Both the position numbers and the translations under genes were made by a program. The notes under the pieces are model-generated. The model was not told the DNA's origin. It saw only the letters and a list, made by a program, of their open reading frames with translations, and searched no databases. Shown in pieces: positions 31,971 to 42,982 of a DNA stretch of 64,000 nt; within the stretch, counting starts at the first letter, position 1, and each line of letters begins with the position of its first letter. Source of the stretch: Diphasiastrum complanatum (Eukaryota; Streptophyta; Lycopodiopsida; Lycopodiales; Lycopodiaceae); NCBI GenBank assembly GCA_029204225.1, contig CM055095.1:69148470-69212469 (forward strand), written 5' to 3'.

Positions 31971-32867
31971 TTATACAGCAGCATGATTCAAGTGACCAAG
32001 TCTATAATGCCAAAGTAAACTTTTATTTGCATGAATGGAAGTACTGAGCGTCTGACTAGAGGCAAAAAAGCAAAGACTTGATTTATACAAGTATCCATGT
32101 CTCTTTTCGAGTGCTAGGATCTTGCCTGTCCTATCAACTACTTTGCACTGATCACATTCAAATTCTACTTTATGTCCTAGATCTGTGATTCTGCTTAGAA
32201 AGAGCAGATTTGTAGATAAGTTTGGTACATACAGGACCTTAGAAAGTAGCTTAGATTGATCATTTGCAAAGCTTAATCTCAAAGTACCTTCACCTTTAAT
32301 AGCTTGTGTGCTATTGTCTCCAAGGTGAACATATTTCTGGGTACTGTAAGGTGTATAGGACTCAAAACAGCCAATGAGGCTGGTCATGTGCTGAGTGGCT
32401 CTGGAATCTAGGAACCAAGAACTATCGCCGGATGCTCCTTGATGGCTGGTCATGAAGGCATCATGATCCGCTTCTTGAATAGGCTGTGTAGCTTCTGCAG
32501 TTGCATTTTCCACTTGATTCGACTGCCCCTTGCTGTTGTTCTTCGCTTGTAGTATCCGACAGTCTTGAATTTCATGGTTGTTTTGCTTGCAGTATTTGCA
32601 GAACAGCTTCTTCTTTGTCTGTTGATTTGATTGTTCTTTGTGTTGTGCTAGTTTCTGGTCCGGCTTTGCTTGATTCGGGTCTTTCTTCTTCTTCCGCTTA
32701 GTCATGCTCTTGTTGGTGTATAAGACGTGAGAATCAGTTGAGGAACTTGTGGCTTTGTTCATCCACGTGTCTTTTTGTAACAACATAGTAATGACTCTCG
32801 AAAGAGTCAGTTCTGGATGAATCAAAAGTTTCAAGTTCTGGTGAGCTAGAGTGATGCTTAATTCCAA
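31971..32867 (-). pseudogene. Y gag end, protease and pre-integrase
   Basis: Open for 299 codons. Motifs: gag end PELTLSRVITMLLQKD, basic stretch TKRKKKKDPNQ, zinc knuckle CKYCKQNNHEIQDC (CX2CX4HX4C), and protease DSSWFLDSRATQHMTS, where the catalytic D-S-G-A is D-S-R-A, likely inactive. Then LSKVLYVPNLSTNLLFLSRI and pre-integrase LLWHYRLGHLNHAAV. A short stop-bearing gap separates it from the integrase ORF. Confidence 0.88.
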
Positions 32868-33262
32868 CATTTACAAGCTAGAAATCATGCATCTACCATG
32901 CTAGAACTTGGAAATACATGTAGATCTAATTCAAAATCACTAAGATATGACATCCTACAGTCCCTTTCCATACAAAATCAATAGCACACTATCCTTCACA
33001 CATGTGGATTCAAGTACAACAAAAAAAATCACATTCTACACAATAGAAGATATCATGAGAAATATGAAAGAGATGGACATAAAATCAAAAGAGAAAAGTT
33101 CTCCATACAAAATGAGAACATCAAGATCTGTTTTCCACATTGGTATAGCTATAAATAATAGCCATAATGTCACTTGGCCACCTGCCCTAAAATAGTCACT
33201 TCTAGGAACTTCATCAAATATCTAGTTTTAAGTGAATAAATGCAATGCATGTATATCAACCT
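32868..33262 (-). repeat. S 3' LTR (both ends missing)
   Basis: Aligns with about 35550-35935 of the 5' LTR (agaaatatgaaagagatggacat, tctccatacaaaatgagaac) with many differences, so S is old. Holds a two-mismatch palindrome at 32995-33008. Confidence 0.85.
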
Positions 33263-33754
33263 TTAGGAAGATTGGCACCTAACCTCATTGATTTGGCTCC
33301 TTTACATAAGGTTCTATTCTTTCTCTCAGGCAGTCCATTTTGTTGTGGTGTTCTTGGACTTGTGAACTCCCTCTTGATCCCATTTGCATCACAAAATGCA
33401 TTTAACTTGGTAACAATACTCATCACCATTTTCACTTCTCAAACACTTGAACTTGGTGTTGAATTGAACTTCCCTTGCAATCTTGAACTAGACAAACACA
33501 TCAAACCTCTCATCCTTGCTCTTTAGTAGATACACCCAACAAAATCTACTGAAATCATCAATAAGTCTCTTGTAAGGTAACCTATGTGACTTTGATAAAG
33601 CACATTGCTCACAAACATGATTTATGCTAGTTAGAGATTTGGGAAGACCAAAAACAATTTGCTTGTTTGCCATCACCTCCAATGAATTGAAGGTGAATGC
33701 CCCAATTTCTTGTGCCATACCTCTTGCATTGACAATTGCTCCTTTTACATACAT
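33263..33754 (-). pseudogene. S pre-integrase and integrase fragment
   Basis: Copia pieces in different frames: GAFTFNSLEVMANKQIVFGL, CEQCALSKSHRLPYK, LIDDFSRFCWVYLLKSKDE, then NTKFKCLRSENGDEYC-like text and PQQNGLPERKNRT near 33330-33380. It stops at 33263 against LTR sequence. No intact catalytic triad. Confidence 0.8.
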
Positions 33755-34034
33755 CCAATTTGGTTAGCAACAACATACTCTTCCGTTTTGCAATCAATTC
33801 ACCTTCCTTCTTGATCAAACAAGCATCACCATCAAACTCCACCTTGAAACCCTTGTCTACGAACACTAAAAAGATTATTAGTGATTGATGGAATGAATGA
33901 AATATACTTCAAATTCACATTCCTATTGGTAGAGAGAGAGATAGGAATTGGCCTATCCCCTTGATTGCAACCTCACCATCATTGGCCATGTAGATCACCT
34001 TCTTGTCACCTTCAAATTCCACCAATAATGAGTA

Positions 34035-34997
34035 TTATTCCTTATGAAATGTCGTATGTGATGTAGCTCCACTATCAATCCACCAAGGATCAATATGTCC
34101 ATGATTCGCCAACAAACATGATGACATAACATTTGAATTTTGTTCAACACCATCCTCATCAAGAGTTAGATTGCATTGCTTATCACCTTGATCTCTTTTC
34201 TTCTTGAAGCAATCAGTTGCAAAATGTCCTTTGCCTCCATAGCAGAAATGTTTTAGCTTTGATCTATCTTTCTTCTTTCCAACAAAAGTAAAAGGCTCAC
34301 TTTGATCTTTCCCTTTAGACCACTTGCTTTTGCCCTTGCCTTTGAACTTGCCTTTTGAGAACATAGCTTCCTCCTCTCCAACTCCTCCTCTTGCTTGGAG
34401 TCTAAGCTCTTTAGCCACTAAGACCTCTTGCAAGTCCTCCATACTTGGAAATTTCTTTTGAATAGCAAAGCTAGTGTGATCATCCAATAAGCCATTAAGA
34501 ATGACTTGAACAAGCTCAACATCCTTAATGCTTTCACCAATATGTGCTAATTCATCATTCAAAGCTTTAACTTTCAAAACAAAAGGATGAGAACTTGCAT
34601 CCTTCTTTTGAAGACTTTGAAAGGTTTTCCTCCTTAGGTTTTTGATCCTAGATGTAGGCTTGGATTCATAAACCTTCTTCAAGGCTTCCCAAGTCTCACT
34701 AAATGTAGTGCACTCACCAACTTTTTTGAGAAGTTCATTAGTCACATTAATCTTGATTATATGAAGAGCTTTCTTTGCCCTCCTATAATACCTCAATTGT
34801 TCTTGAGGTGCCAAAGGTCTCTCCTCCACACATACAACAATATTCATCAACTCATTCAGCTCTAGCAAAGACTCCATCCTCACCTTCCAAGTTGAATAGT
34901 TGCTTGAGGTAAGCCTATCATTGCTCTCCAACATGAAGCCACTGAGGTTGCCATGTTTCAATGATTGATCTTTTCCTTTGAAATTGTTCCAATGCAC
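34035..34997 (-). pseudogene. S gag and start of protease
   Basis: 320-codon frame. Gag motifs: FMLESNDRLTSSNYSTWKVR, HIIKINVTNELLKKV, KKDASSHPFVLKVKALND, then a basic Lys-Gly stretch KFKGKGKSKWSKGKDQ. The zinc knuckle is damaged: HFCYGGKGHFATDC lacks the first Cys spacing. It ends in protease DPWWIDSGATSHTTFHKE. A stop follows, then degraded protease to about 33870. The N-terminus is near-identical in wording to N gag. Confidence 0.9.
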
Positions 34998-35451
34998 CTA
35001 GCACTTCCTCGAAAATCAACAAATGATGACAAGAAGAAATCACAAAGATTTGAAAACAATCTAGTCTCTCTTTTTCTCTCTTCTAGCAAATCTAGCACAT
35101 AAAATTGATGATATTTTGATCACACTTGATCAACCTACAATATAATGAACTTTTGAACTCAGAACCACACTCTTGAAAAGATCAGAACCTCTAAAACAAG
35201 AGATTCTATCAAATTTTGAGTTTTCACAAAAATGAAAAATATTGAATCAATAAAAAACTACATGCAAAAGCTAGAACCTTGACACATCTACTAATAGAAA
35301 GCAAAATACACAATTATGAGCAATTTTCCACTTTATACACTTGAAAATGCTTGATTTGAGATAGAAACCACTCCAATTCACAATAGAATTTATGGTGCCT
35401 TCAAATCCACTTCTAGATCTGGCAAATCGACCAACTTTAGCCCGAAACCTA

Positions 35452-35462
35452 CTCTGATACCA
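35452..35462 (-). promoter_or_regulatory. Primer-binding site of S, tRNA-iMet
   Basis: Minus strand TGGTATCAGAG directly after the LTR end. Confidence 0.92.
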
Positions 35463-36093
35463 TGTGAAAAAATCAGATCCAAAACATACTTAATGGATCA
35501 ATTAGATCTTGGCTAAATTTGGATGACATCTAGAATCATCTACAAGCTAGAAATAATGCATCTACCATGCTAGAACTGGAAATACATGTAGATCTGATCA
35601 AAATCAAGAAGATATGATAGAGTACTATCCCTATCCATACAACACTAGTAGCACACTATCCTTCACACGTGTGGAATCAAGTACAAAAAGAAAAATCACA
35701 TTCTACACATTAGAACTCAAGATATCATGAGAAATATGAAAGAGATGGACATAGAATCAAAAGAGAAAAGTTCTCCATACAAAATGAGAACATCAAGATC
35801 TGTTCTCCATATTGGTACAACTATTTATAACAGTCATAATGTCACTTTGCCACTTGCTCTAAATAACAACTTTTAGGTACTTCATCAAAAACCTAGTTTT
35901 AAGTGACTAAATGCAAATGTATGTATATCAACCAATGAGAGTAGGTCTAAATCCGACCTTATCAACTTCACTACTTGTCAAAAATAGTAAAAACACAATT
36001 CTAAGGCCTTGTTGACATAAACAAATCTATCTCTAAGTTGAAATTTCAAGTTGGTCTCAATTTAACTCAACTTAACTGGTTGAATTTTTCACA
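35463..36093 (-). repeat. S 5' LTR
   Basis: 631 bp. On the plus strand it starts TGTGAAAAAATC and ends GAATTTTTCACA. One-mismatch palindrome TTCACACGTGTGGA at 35662-35675. Confidence 0.9.
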
Positions 36094-37370
36094 CGATAAT
36101 CATGTATAGCTGACACTGCAAAAATTTTCTTTTCTTGCAATCCACTTGAACGACCACTCAAGGAGGTGGGCAGAGCTTCCTACTCTTGCATTGCATGCAT
36201 AATGACATTCTGTCCAAAAGAATTTAGCCTTTCCATCTCCTCATCAGCCCCATCTCTATTGCATACCACTTAGAAAAAGCCAAAAGCAAACTGTGCATGT
36301 CATTTCTTATTTTCCATGATACTTGGGCGTTTCCTACGCAGGCTTTGTCTCTCCATGAGTTACATCCTTTTACGGTAGGTCCAAACCCTATTTGGCCACA
36401 ATAATTTATTTATCCTTCTAAATTAGGATTTCAATTGATTCAAACTTTGGGTCATTGTTCGCAAAAGCCAACAAGTATAGGAATGTAATCAACATCTTTA
36501 TCGAAAAATCGAGTTTGTAAAAAACTTATAGGAAGTTGACTTTTTAAAATATCGACAACTTGTTTGAAATGCAGTAAGTTTATGTGTAATAAGGCATGTA
36601 GATTCATATAAAGCTTATGTCGCATAGCTTTATTAAGTCAATAGAATTAGTTATTAATGTAAACTTGTAATATTTTGCCGACAAGCAAATTGAGATCTAG
36701 GATTCAAAAGACGAGATCTTAAAAAAATCAGCAGCTTTTAGAAAACACAAGAAATTACAGTGATGAAATAATCAATATCAAAATGTTAAATTTGTGCATT
36801 TTTATATGTATTAGAATTTAATAAAGATTAAAAAGTACTTGTATGATTTGTATTTAAAAAGAACTAAAATGTCATGCACTTTGATAAAATTTTATTATGA
36901 GCCACTCAAAGAATGTGTTAAAGCCTAGAGCCAAACTAATTATTTTTAAAATTTTAAACCAAAAAAACATTTATATGAAAATAAAAAACTATAAGTTAAT
37001 ATTTGATAAGCTCACAACCTATAAAGTCTCAAACATGTAGGTTATAAAAACCTACAATCTTAGTAGGTAAATTAAAAATTTGGTGGGCTTTTTTTAATAG
37101 ATTATAGGTTTTTGGCACTGATGGCAAGTGAAAGGGCCAGGCAAAGGGACTTGTCCGTAGTGTGAAACTACAGAGTACCACCAGGGTTTTTTTAATACAT
37201 TATAGGTTTTTGGCACTGGTGGCAAGTGAAAGAGTCAGGCAAACCCGTAGTGTGAAACCACAACCCTCATTCAAGTATACATACATACATACAAATACAA
37301 AGCTTCGCGGATACATCATGATGATGAGCTCAAACCCCTCCATGAAGCTAAGCCCAAAGCCTAAGTCGTT
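36094..37370. other. Intergenic sequence upstream of the USP gene
   Basis: AT-rich with no supported gene. A short W-LTR fragment (minus) lies at about 36347-36400 (tctccatgagttacatcctttta, ccaaaccctatttggcca). A diverged tandem repeat of about 90 bp built on ataggtttttggcactg lies at about 37088-37262. Confidence 0.6.
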
Positions 37371-37390
37371 GTTATATATATATATTATAT
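37371..37390 (+). promoter_or_regulatory. TATA-box region of the USP gene
   Basis: A ttatatatatatattatat run. About 30 bp downstream a CT-rich start region begins (catctcgctcctctctctg), typical of plant transcription starts. Exact start unknown. Confidence 0.55.
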
Positions 37391-37470
37391 GTGCTTGAAG
37401 AAAAGAAAGCATCTCGCTCCTCTCTCTGTTTTTTTCCTCTTCTTTGCTTTTTTCCTATAGTCGAGTGTGC

Positions 37471-37968
37471 GTAAGTTCTCTCATTATCTTTACTTTCTTC
37501 TACCATTCTTGTAATTTTCCGCATTCCCTCTCGATTTGCCCTTTCGTTTTTGCATCTGTCGATCAGTACAATAGGCCGCGGCGTATGCTAAAGCAGCCAA
37601 GAGCACGAGCGCATGCTTAAGGATTTGTTAACAATTCTATTTTGGTGCATTTGCAGGGTTTAGCTGGAGTTTGGGGTGAGCTGATCGAAGGGGCCTTTTG
37701 TGGGGATACAAAGAAAAGAACAGAAAAGCTTTCTAGCCCCTTTGATAGAAGCGTACAAGTCCCAGTGAGTTTGTAATCAGAACAAAGCATAGGCAGGATA
37801 TAATGAAAGTCCTTTTTATTGTATTGGGTCGTTGTAAAAGGAATACAATTTCTCTGCTTACTGCTCCCTTTTGGGGTGCTTTCAGTGGTTGTTGCATGGA
37901 AGCAGATTGGGATGCAGATCTGTTGCATCTACTTCTGCTTCTGAGATTGTATGTCTGTGCTTGTGCAG
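37471..37968 (+). other. Probable 5'UTR intron of the USP gene
   Basis: Donor gtaagt at 37471 and acceptor ttgtgcag ending at 37968, directly before the ATG. Removing it also removes an upstream ATG at 37803 whose frame runs past the start codon. A second acceptor, tttgcag at 37656, would give a shorter intron and a longer leader. Predicted from splice signals only. Confidence 0.55.
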
Positions 37969-38544
37969 ATGATGATGCATCAATCGTCACTTCAGTCTGG
38001 GCAGAGGAAAATTGCCATAGCAGTTGATCTGAGTGATGAGAGTGCTTATGCTGTGCAATGGGCGGTTGCCAATTACTTGCGACCTGGCGACAGTGTCATT
38101 CTTCTCCATGTCAGGCCGACGAGCGTGCTGTATGGAGCTGACTGGGGCCTAGTGGATCAGTCCCTGCACATAGATGATGACACAGATGAGGAATCGCAAC
38201 AGAAGCTGGAAGATGATTTCGATGCTTTTACTTCCTCAAAAAGTCTTGATCTTTGTAACCCGCTCGCTGAGGCAAAAATTCCCCACAGGATTCATATAGT
38301 GAAGGATCATGATATGAAGGAAAGGGTCTGCTTGGAGGTGGAGAGGCTCGGTGTCGATGCAGTGATAATGGGAAGCCGTGGGTTTGGAGCCTCGAAGGGT
38401 TCCACAAAGGCAAGGCTTGGAAGTGTCAGTGACTACTGCGTGCACCATTGTGACTGCCCTGTGGTGGTTGTGCGATACCCCGAAGACAAGGATGGCATTG
38501 CTCCGTCTGAAAACACAGAAGCTTCTGCCAGAGAAGCCGCATGA
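37969..38544 (+). CDS. Universal stress protein, PHOS32-like (plant USP-A type)
   Basis: 191-residue single-domain USP, a small alpha/beta protein that binds ATP and is linked in plants to stress and phosphorylation signalling; likely cytosolic. Start at ATG 37969 (MMMHQSSLQSG), right after a strong splice acceptor; an in-frame upstream extension to 37951 is likely intron. Visible: beta-1 KIAIAVDLSDESAYAVQWAV with the conserved Asp20, HVRPTSVLYGADWG (47-60), FDAFTSSK, then HIVKDHDMKERVCLEVERLG. The nucleotide loop starts at residue 135 (GSRGFG) and resumes with GSVSDYCVHHC at 151. The insert in the loop and the CPVVVVRYP ending are typical of the PHOS32/PHOS34 subgroup. No signal peptide or membrane segment. 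The CDS has no intron. It is the only intact host gene recognised here. Confidence 0.93.
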   Translation: MMMHQSSLQSGQRKIAIAVDLSDESAYAVQWAVANYLRPGDSVILLHVRPTSVLYGADWGLVDQSLHIDDDTDEESQQKLEDDFDAFTSSKSLDLCNPLAEAKIPHRIHIVKDHDMKERVCLEVERLGVDAVIMGSRGFGASKGSTKARLGSVSDYCVHHCDCPVVVVRYPEDKDGIAPSENTEASAREAA

Positions 38545-39780
38545 GTGTCGTGTGGAGGTTAGTGAGTAACAGTTCCAGTTATTCGGTTAGATTAGTTAGA
38601 AGTAGGTGCATTAGCAAAATGAACTCTAGGAATTGAGCAAAGCTTATCTGCAAATGTGGGGTTTAGGGTTTAGGGTGCATGATATAAAATTGCATGCCTC
38701 GGAAATTGATTTTATGGGGTGAATCATATATATCTGGACAAGTTTTTGTTATAGATCAATGTCCAGGCTCCATTTTGATCAGGTCGGACAATTAGGTGGA
38801 AAAGAACTTTGGAATTTGCATCACTAGCTAGCTATGGTTTGTCGTAATGCCTTGCAAATAGGTACTTAGCTTCATTGTGGTTTATAAGAGTATGCTTTTG
38901 GGTCCATAAGTCGTTTTTATCCATTTCAAAGAATCATTTGTTAGACTGGCGAGCATATGAGGAAATTCTTGTATGGATGATAATTTGTTGGCCTATATTA
39001 TGCAAATGCAGCTAGTGATTTCAGTAGTCAAGTTTTTTAATCACAGTTGAGATAAATTCAATGATTTAGTGCTTTATCTTCTATAGTATGCCTAGGAACT
39101 CTAGCTTCACTGTGCGAGTGAAGCATGCAAATGGCATCATATTAGAGTATTCTTCAGCATCTTAAAACACAGACTGTAATTTGTACCATCAAGGCTAAGT
39201 ACTCTTACTGAGACTAGCCATCCTAGGTTCTTTAAGCTAAGAGAAAAATGCTTTGAAAGAAAGTAAGAATTGAAATGCTTCCAAAATATAGGGTTTCTTA
39301 TGAACCCCAACCAGGGTATTATGCCACTTGATGAACATCATGAATTTTTGACTTCGAAACTGCCAAACAATATTGCTTTTCTAGCCCTTACCTTCACCAT
39401 GATGTCCGGGTAGAAAGTCCGCCCTACTTTCAAGTAAGTTGCTCCAAGAAGCTTCTAGGACCTTCACCCAAAATCCAATTGATCTGGTATGACTTCCTTT
39501 TCATACTCCAACTACCACTTTTAACATCGTAATTTATGATTTATTCATGATCCATCACACAATACACAAGGTAAACATTTGAATACAAATCAGAACATTG
39601 AAAAGCCAAGACAAAGTTTCGTTGATGTCACAATCAAAGGATTGTTCAAAATCAAAGAACCGTTTTTTTTTTGGGGTTCAATTCTTTCCGATTTGAATCG
39701 GACCTGGTCGATTCATTGACGAATCATGGTTTGTTTGCCAACAAACTGTGTTTCGTGGAAACACTCTAGGAAACAACAAG
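38545..39780. other. 3' flank of the USP gene, no gene seen
   Basis: Holds the USP 3'UTR, though no clear AATAAA signal was seen. No ORF with recognisable protein similarity. Confidence 0.5.
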
Positions 39781-39793
39781 AGCTCTTATACCA
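39781..39793 (-). promoter_or_regulatory. Primer-site-like sequence of an old copia LTR
   Basis: Minus strand TGGTATAAGAGCT followed by TG-starting sequence (plus: tgacaaaattg). It may mark the 3' end of a decayed minus-strand LTR from 39794 onward into which the MITE at 40051 inserted. Confidence 0.4.
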
Positions 39794-40050
39794 TGACAAA
39801 ATTGTAGGCTTAGAGCATCGTAATCACCATAAAAGACACTAAAACCATAAAAGCATGTGAAAAATTAAGCTTCTTGAGTTCAAGTGTTGGACTCGAAAAA
39901 TAGTGTTTTTGTGTATATTTGGTAAGGTGTTGGCTCCTAGATATAGTAGAGCTAAGCTCCACAAAGTAAAAGCCTGCTTATGAGATTCATGATAGGTTTC
40001 ACCAATAGCTTGAGTTCTAGGCCACTTTGCCCCACTTGTTGTATCTGGTA

Positions 40051-40621
40051 CATAGAACCCACGGTTATCAGAACCGTGGGTCCTGGGAACTGTGGTGGGA
40101 ACCGTACCACGGTTCATGAACCATGGTACGGTTCCTGTAGTTAATAAATAAATAAATAAATTATTTATTTTTTTCCCAATTCCCCCCCAAAACCCCTCCC
40201 AAGGCATTTTTGGTCCTCATTTCATAAATTTCACAGATTTCACACAGATTTCACACAGATTTCACAAATGGTCCTCTGATTTCACAAATTATTTCACAGA
40301 TTGAACCAGATTTCACAGATTTTTGGATCTGATTTCACAAATGATTTCACAGATTGAACCAGATTTCACAGATTTCACAAATGGTCCTCTGATTTCACAA
40401 ATGATTTCACAGATTCAACCAGATTTCACAGATTTCACAGATGTCACAGATTTTTTTTGGCATTTGGGCTATTTTTGGTTGGGAAACAAAAAAAAAAAAA
40501 AAAATTAATTAACTAACTGTACAGTTCACCACAGTTCCAGGCAAAAAAATTTGTGAACCGTACGGCTCACTGTATGGTTCTCAGAACCATGGTGAACCGT
40601 GGACGGTTCATTAATTCTGTG
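40051..40621. mobile_element. hAT-type MITE
   Basis: 571-bp non-coding element with an 8-bp direct duplication atctggta on each side (40043-40050, 40622-40629), the hAT superfamily hallmark. Ends begin CATAGAA and, reversed, CACAGAA. The arms are imperfect inverted repeats rich in gaaccgtggt words (cctgggaactgtggtg left; its reverse caccacagttccagg right). The centre is a tract of ttcacagattt repeats. Confidence 0.8.
40223..40452 (+). repeat. Short tandem repeats in the MITE core
   Basis: Repeats of gatttcacaaatg and ttcacagattt, with longer units such as tggtcctctgatttcacaaa occurring twice (about 40269 and 40383). The ORF at 40323-40508 is only this repeat translated. Confidence 0.85.
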
Positions 40622-40629
40622 ATCTGGTA

Positions 40630-41316
40630 ATGAAAAGGTGGGTGCTACAAATTATCTACACTTACTTGCCCTCATATTTTACGTTGAATAAATTTGTCTT
40701 AACAAAAGGGATAAAAGGGGCATATTTTTTGAAAGAAGTTTGCCTTTAGCCAAAGCAAGTGATTATGTGAAGGAAGAAAATATTACTTAAAAAAGCAGTT
40801 GAAAATAAGGAGAGATAGAAAAAAAGATTATATCTATAAGTGCCAAATTAGTAATAAGACCGTGAAATAGCTATGAAATGTGTCATCCAAGGGAGCACAA
40901 TGCACCTCCAAAATTCATAAATAAAAACTAGACTAAGTAGAACGTCTACAATGTCATCAAGTAGTCTGACTGTGTGTGTGTAAATTATGAGAAATGAAAT
41001 GAAATAATTTTAAAATCTAGAGACTAGAACTGTTGGATATGTGTGTGGCTAGTAGTATTAAGGACATTTATATAAGACATCTATGTGTCAAGTGTATCCT
41101 AGGACGCATCCTCGTGTTCGAAAGTGTTCTATAGAAATCCGTGATTGCAATTGAAAATTGTGTTGTAGTAGTAGTCTCCTGGATTGACCTCTTCAAAAGT
41201 AGGGAGGGTTGACTGGTCAACAACACGTTTCATATCCTCATTGGAACACTTAGTCAAGTGCATGAGTGAGACTTGTCGGACGGCCAATGGACTGGTCAAC
41301 AGGACATGTTGGGACA
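40630..41316. other. No gene seen
   Basis: AT-rich sequence with no supported feature. Confidence 0.5.
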
Positions 41317-41444
41317 ATTGGTCCAATGTATGAGTGAGATGTGTCAACCTACTAGCTTGCCTATGTGTCAGGGTACTGCCATTGGTCCAATGTATGAGTG
41401 AGATGTGTCAACCTACTAGCTTGCCTATGTGTCAGGGTACTGCC
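41317..41444. repeat. Exact 64-bp tandem duplication
   Basis: Units 41317-41380 and 41381-41444, both starting attggtccaatg and ending gggtactgcc, identical by eye. Confidence 0.92.
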
Positions 41445-41989
41445 AAGTGGCAAGTGTTGATGTGCATGGAATTTGCCATGTGTCGATATTACGATGTGTT
41501 GGGTTTAAGGGGTGCTTGAGGAGATATAGTGTGAACCTTGCCAGACATTCCCTATTTTATTCCTATGAAGCTATGGTTGGGAGGAGACTTCCAGCAGTCT
41601 CATGTTTGCTTGTTGATCTATGTACATTTGCTTGAGATCAATAAAGTGACGAATTTGCTAGGTGTTTTTGTGTATTTACTTAGGGTTTTGTGAGCTTATG
41701 TGCGACAACTCAGAACATCTCTTGTAGCAAGGCAACACATCTCTAGTGGTCACACAATATCAAGTAGTGAAGTTTAACTAGCCAGTCTTTGAACAATGAC
41801 ACCTCCCTTTGATCTCAAAGTAAAATGGAGAATGAGAATAAGTCTTAGGATGCACTTGTTGTACACACATATATCTTATATAATTGTACTTTAATACTAC
41901 TGCCCATGTACATGATTGGCAAAATTGTTCCTCTATGGGAACCTTGTGGAATCTCCCTGTTTCCACTTGAAAATAAAGTGAAGATATCC

Positions 41990-42390
41990 AAATTTGCCGC
42001 AAGGTGTATTCGAGTCGGCAAGCATGCCAGCAACCAAGTAGTGCGGTAGAATGAAATCCCTTGTATCTTCTATATTCAAGGATTGATGAGTGCTTACCTA
42101 AAGAACACTTCATAAGAAGTCGAGCTGATTTGAACTTGTATATGTTACATTCAGAAGATGAACTTGTGCTATTTGAGGGTGATTTGATTCGAATGGGAGG
42201 CAATAGTAGTATGATCAAAAAAGTCCAAAGACATTTGTCAAAGGAGTTGATATGAAAGGACTTGGGACAATTTCACCATGGTTTAGGCATTGAAGTATGA
42301 AGACAAGAGCACAGTACTTTCTCTAACCAAAGCATGTACATACATGAGCTACTTCAAAACTGCACTTTGCTTGATTGTAAATGTGAAATT
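41990..42390 (+). pseudogene. Copia RT fragment, decayed
   Basis: Plus-strand relic of the copia RT palm and thumb. RIDECLPKEHFIRSRADLNL and YMLHSEDELVLF match the pre-YVDD region. The YVDD itself is lost near 42175 (EGDLIRMGG). Then MIKKVQRHLSKE, KDLGQFHHGLGIEV and QSMYIHELLQNC follow. One in-frame stop and altered catalytic residues. No LTRs identified nearby. Confidence 0.75.
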
Positions 42391-42982
42391 AGCAAGAAAT
42401 GAAGGAGGCAACAATGGAGGAGCTGAGGCAATTTTATAATTGCTGAATTAACAAAGGAAAATGGTAGTGGCAAAAATTGGAGCAAAGTGGTCGTCTTTTG
42501 TGGAAGATCAAATATGTGAGGATTGTTAAAGGTTGGCAGATAGGTAGAGGATGGCAGTAGTAATAGGAAGGATCGTTGGAAGATTTGAATGGTAGGGGAA
42601 AGCAGAAGTAAGAAGAGAGTGCGATAGAGATAGAATAACGGAAACACAAGGCTGAGTGGAGAAACAATGCTGAGAGTAAATGGAAATGAGATGGTGGGCG
42701 GAAGTAGGGAAAGGAAAGATAGAGCTGCTAGAAGTAGAGGTAGGAGAATGGGCAGCGTGCAATAATCAACGTGAAGGTAGGGGATGGTGCAGCATGGAGC
42801 TCATGTAAGTAGCTGAGGGAGGTTGAGGGAATGTAACTAAGCGATTGTAATCTGTTGGGTGGATGGATCATAGCTGAAAATGTGAGTTAGGTATAGGTGG
42901 TCTTTAGAGTGGCCCAAATATAAGTTTAGGTAGAGTTTGAAGGATTAGACATATAGAGTGGAATCTGGCTAGTGGAATAGTC

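Larger units (their letters stand above)
29770..32867 (-). mobile_element. Copia Y copy 1, gag end to RT
   Basis: Copia pol on the minus strand, from late gag (32867) through protease, integrase and RT, stopping at 29770 in the RT-RNase H joint (right inversion breakpoint). At 32867 it is fused to the LTR of S, so its 5' LTR and early gag are gone. Its RNase H and 3' LTR are the pieces at 21462-23144. Confidence 0.88.
32868..36093 (-). mobile_element. Copia S, gag-retaining internally deleted element
   Basis: Minus strand: 5' LTR 36093-35463, primer site, leader, gag-protease, part of integrase to 33263, then a direct joint into the middle of the 3' LTR (33262-32868). RT, RNase H, polypurine tract and the front of the 3' LTR are deleted. 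Its far end is fused to Y, so no target duplication can be checked. Gag resembles N and W gag. Confidence 0.88.

Noticed and set aside
37803-38027. A 74-codon ORF over the USP start region.
   Set aside because: It most likely lies in the 5' intron and overlaps the USP CDS out of frame; at most an upstream ORF in unspliced RNA.
40223-40452. Regular repeats that could suggest a CRISPR-like array or satellite.
   Set aside because: Units are short, adjacent and variable with no unique spacers, and sit inside a MITE in plant DNA.
42354-42762. Three overlapping minus-strand ORFs rich in Ser, Leu, Phe and Pro.
   Set aside because: They are the complement of a purine-rich tract; low-complexity composition keeps them open.
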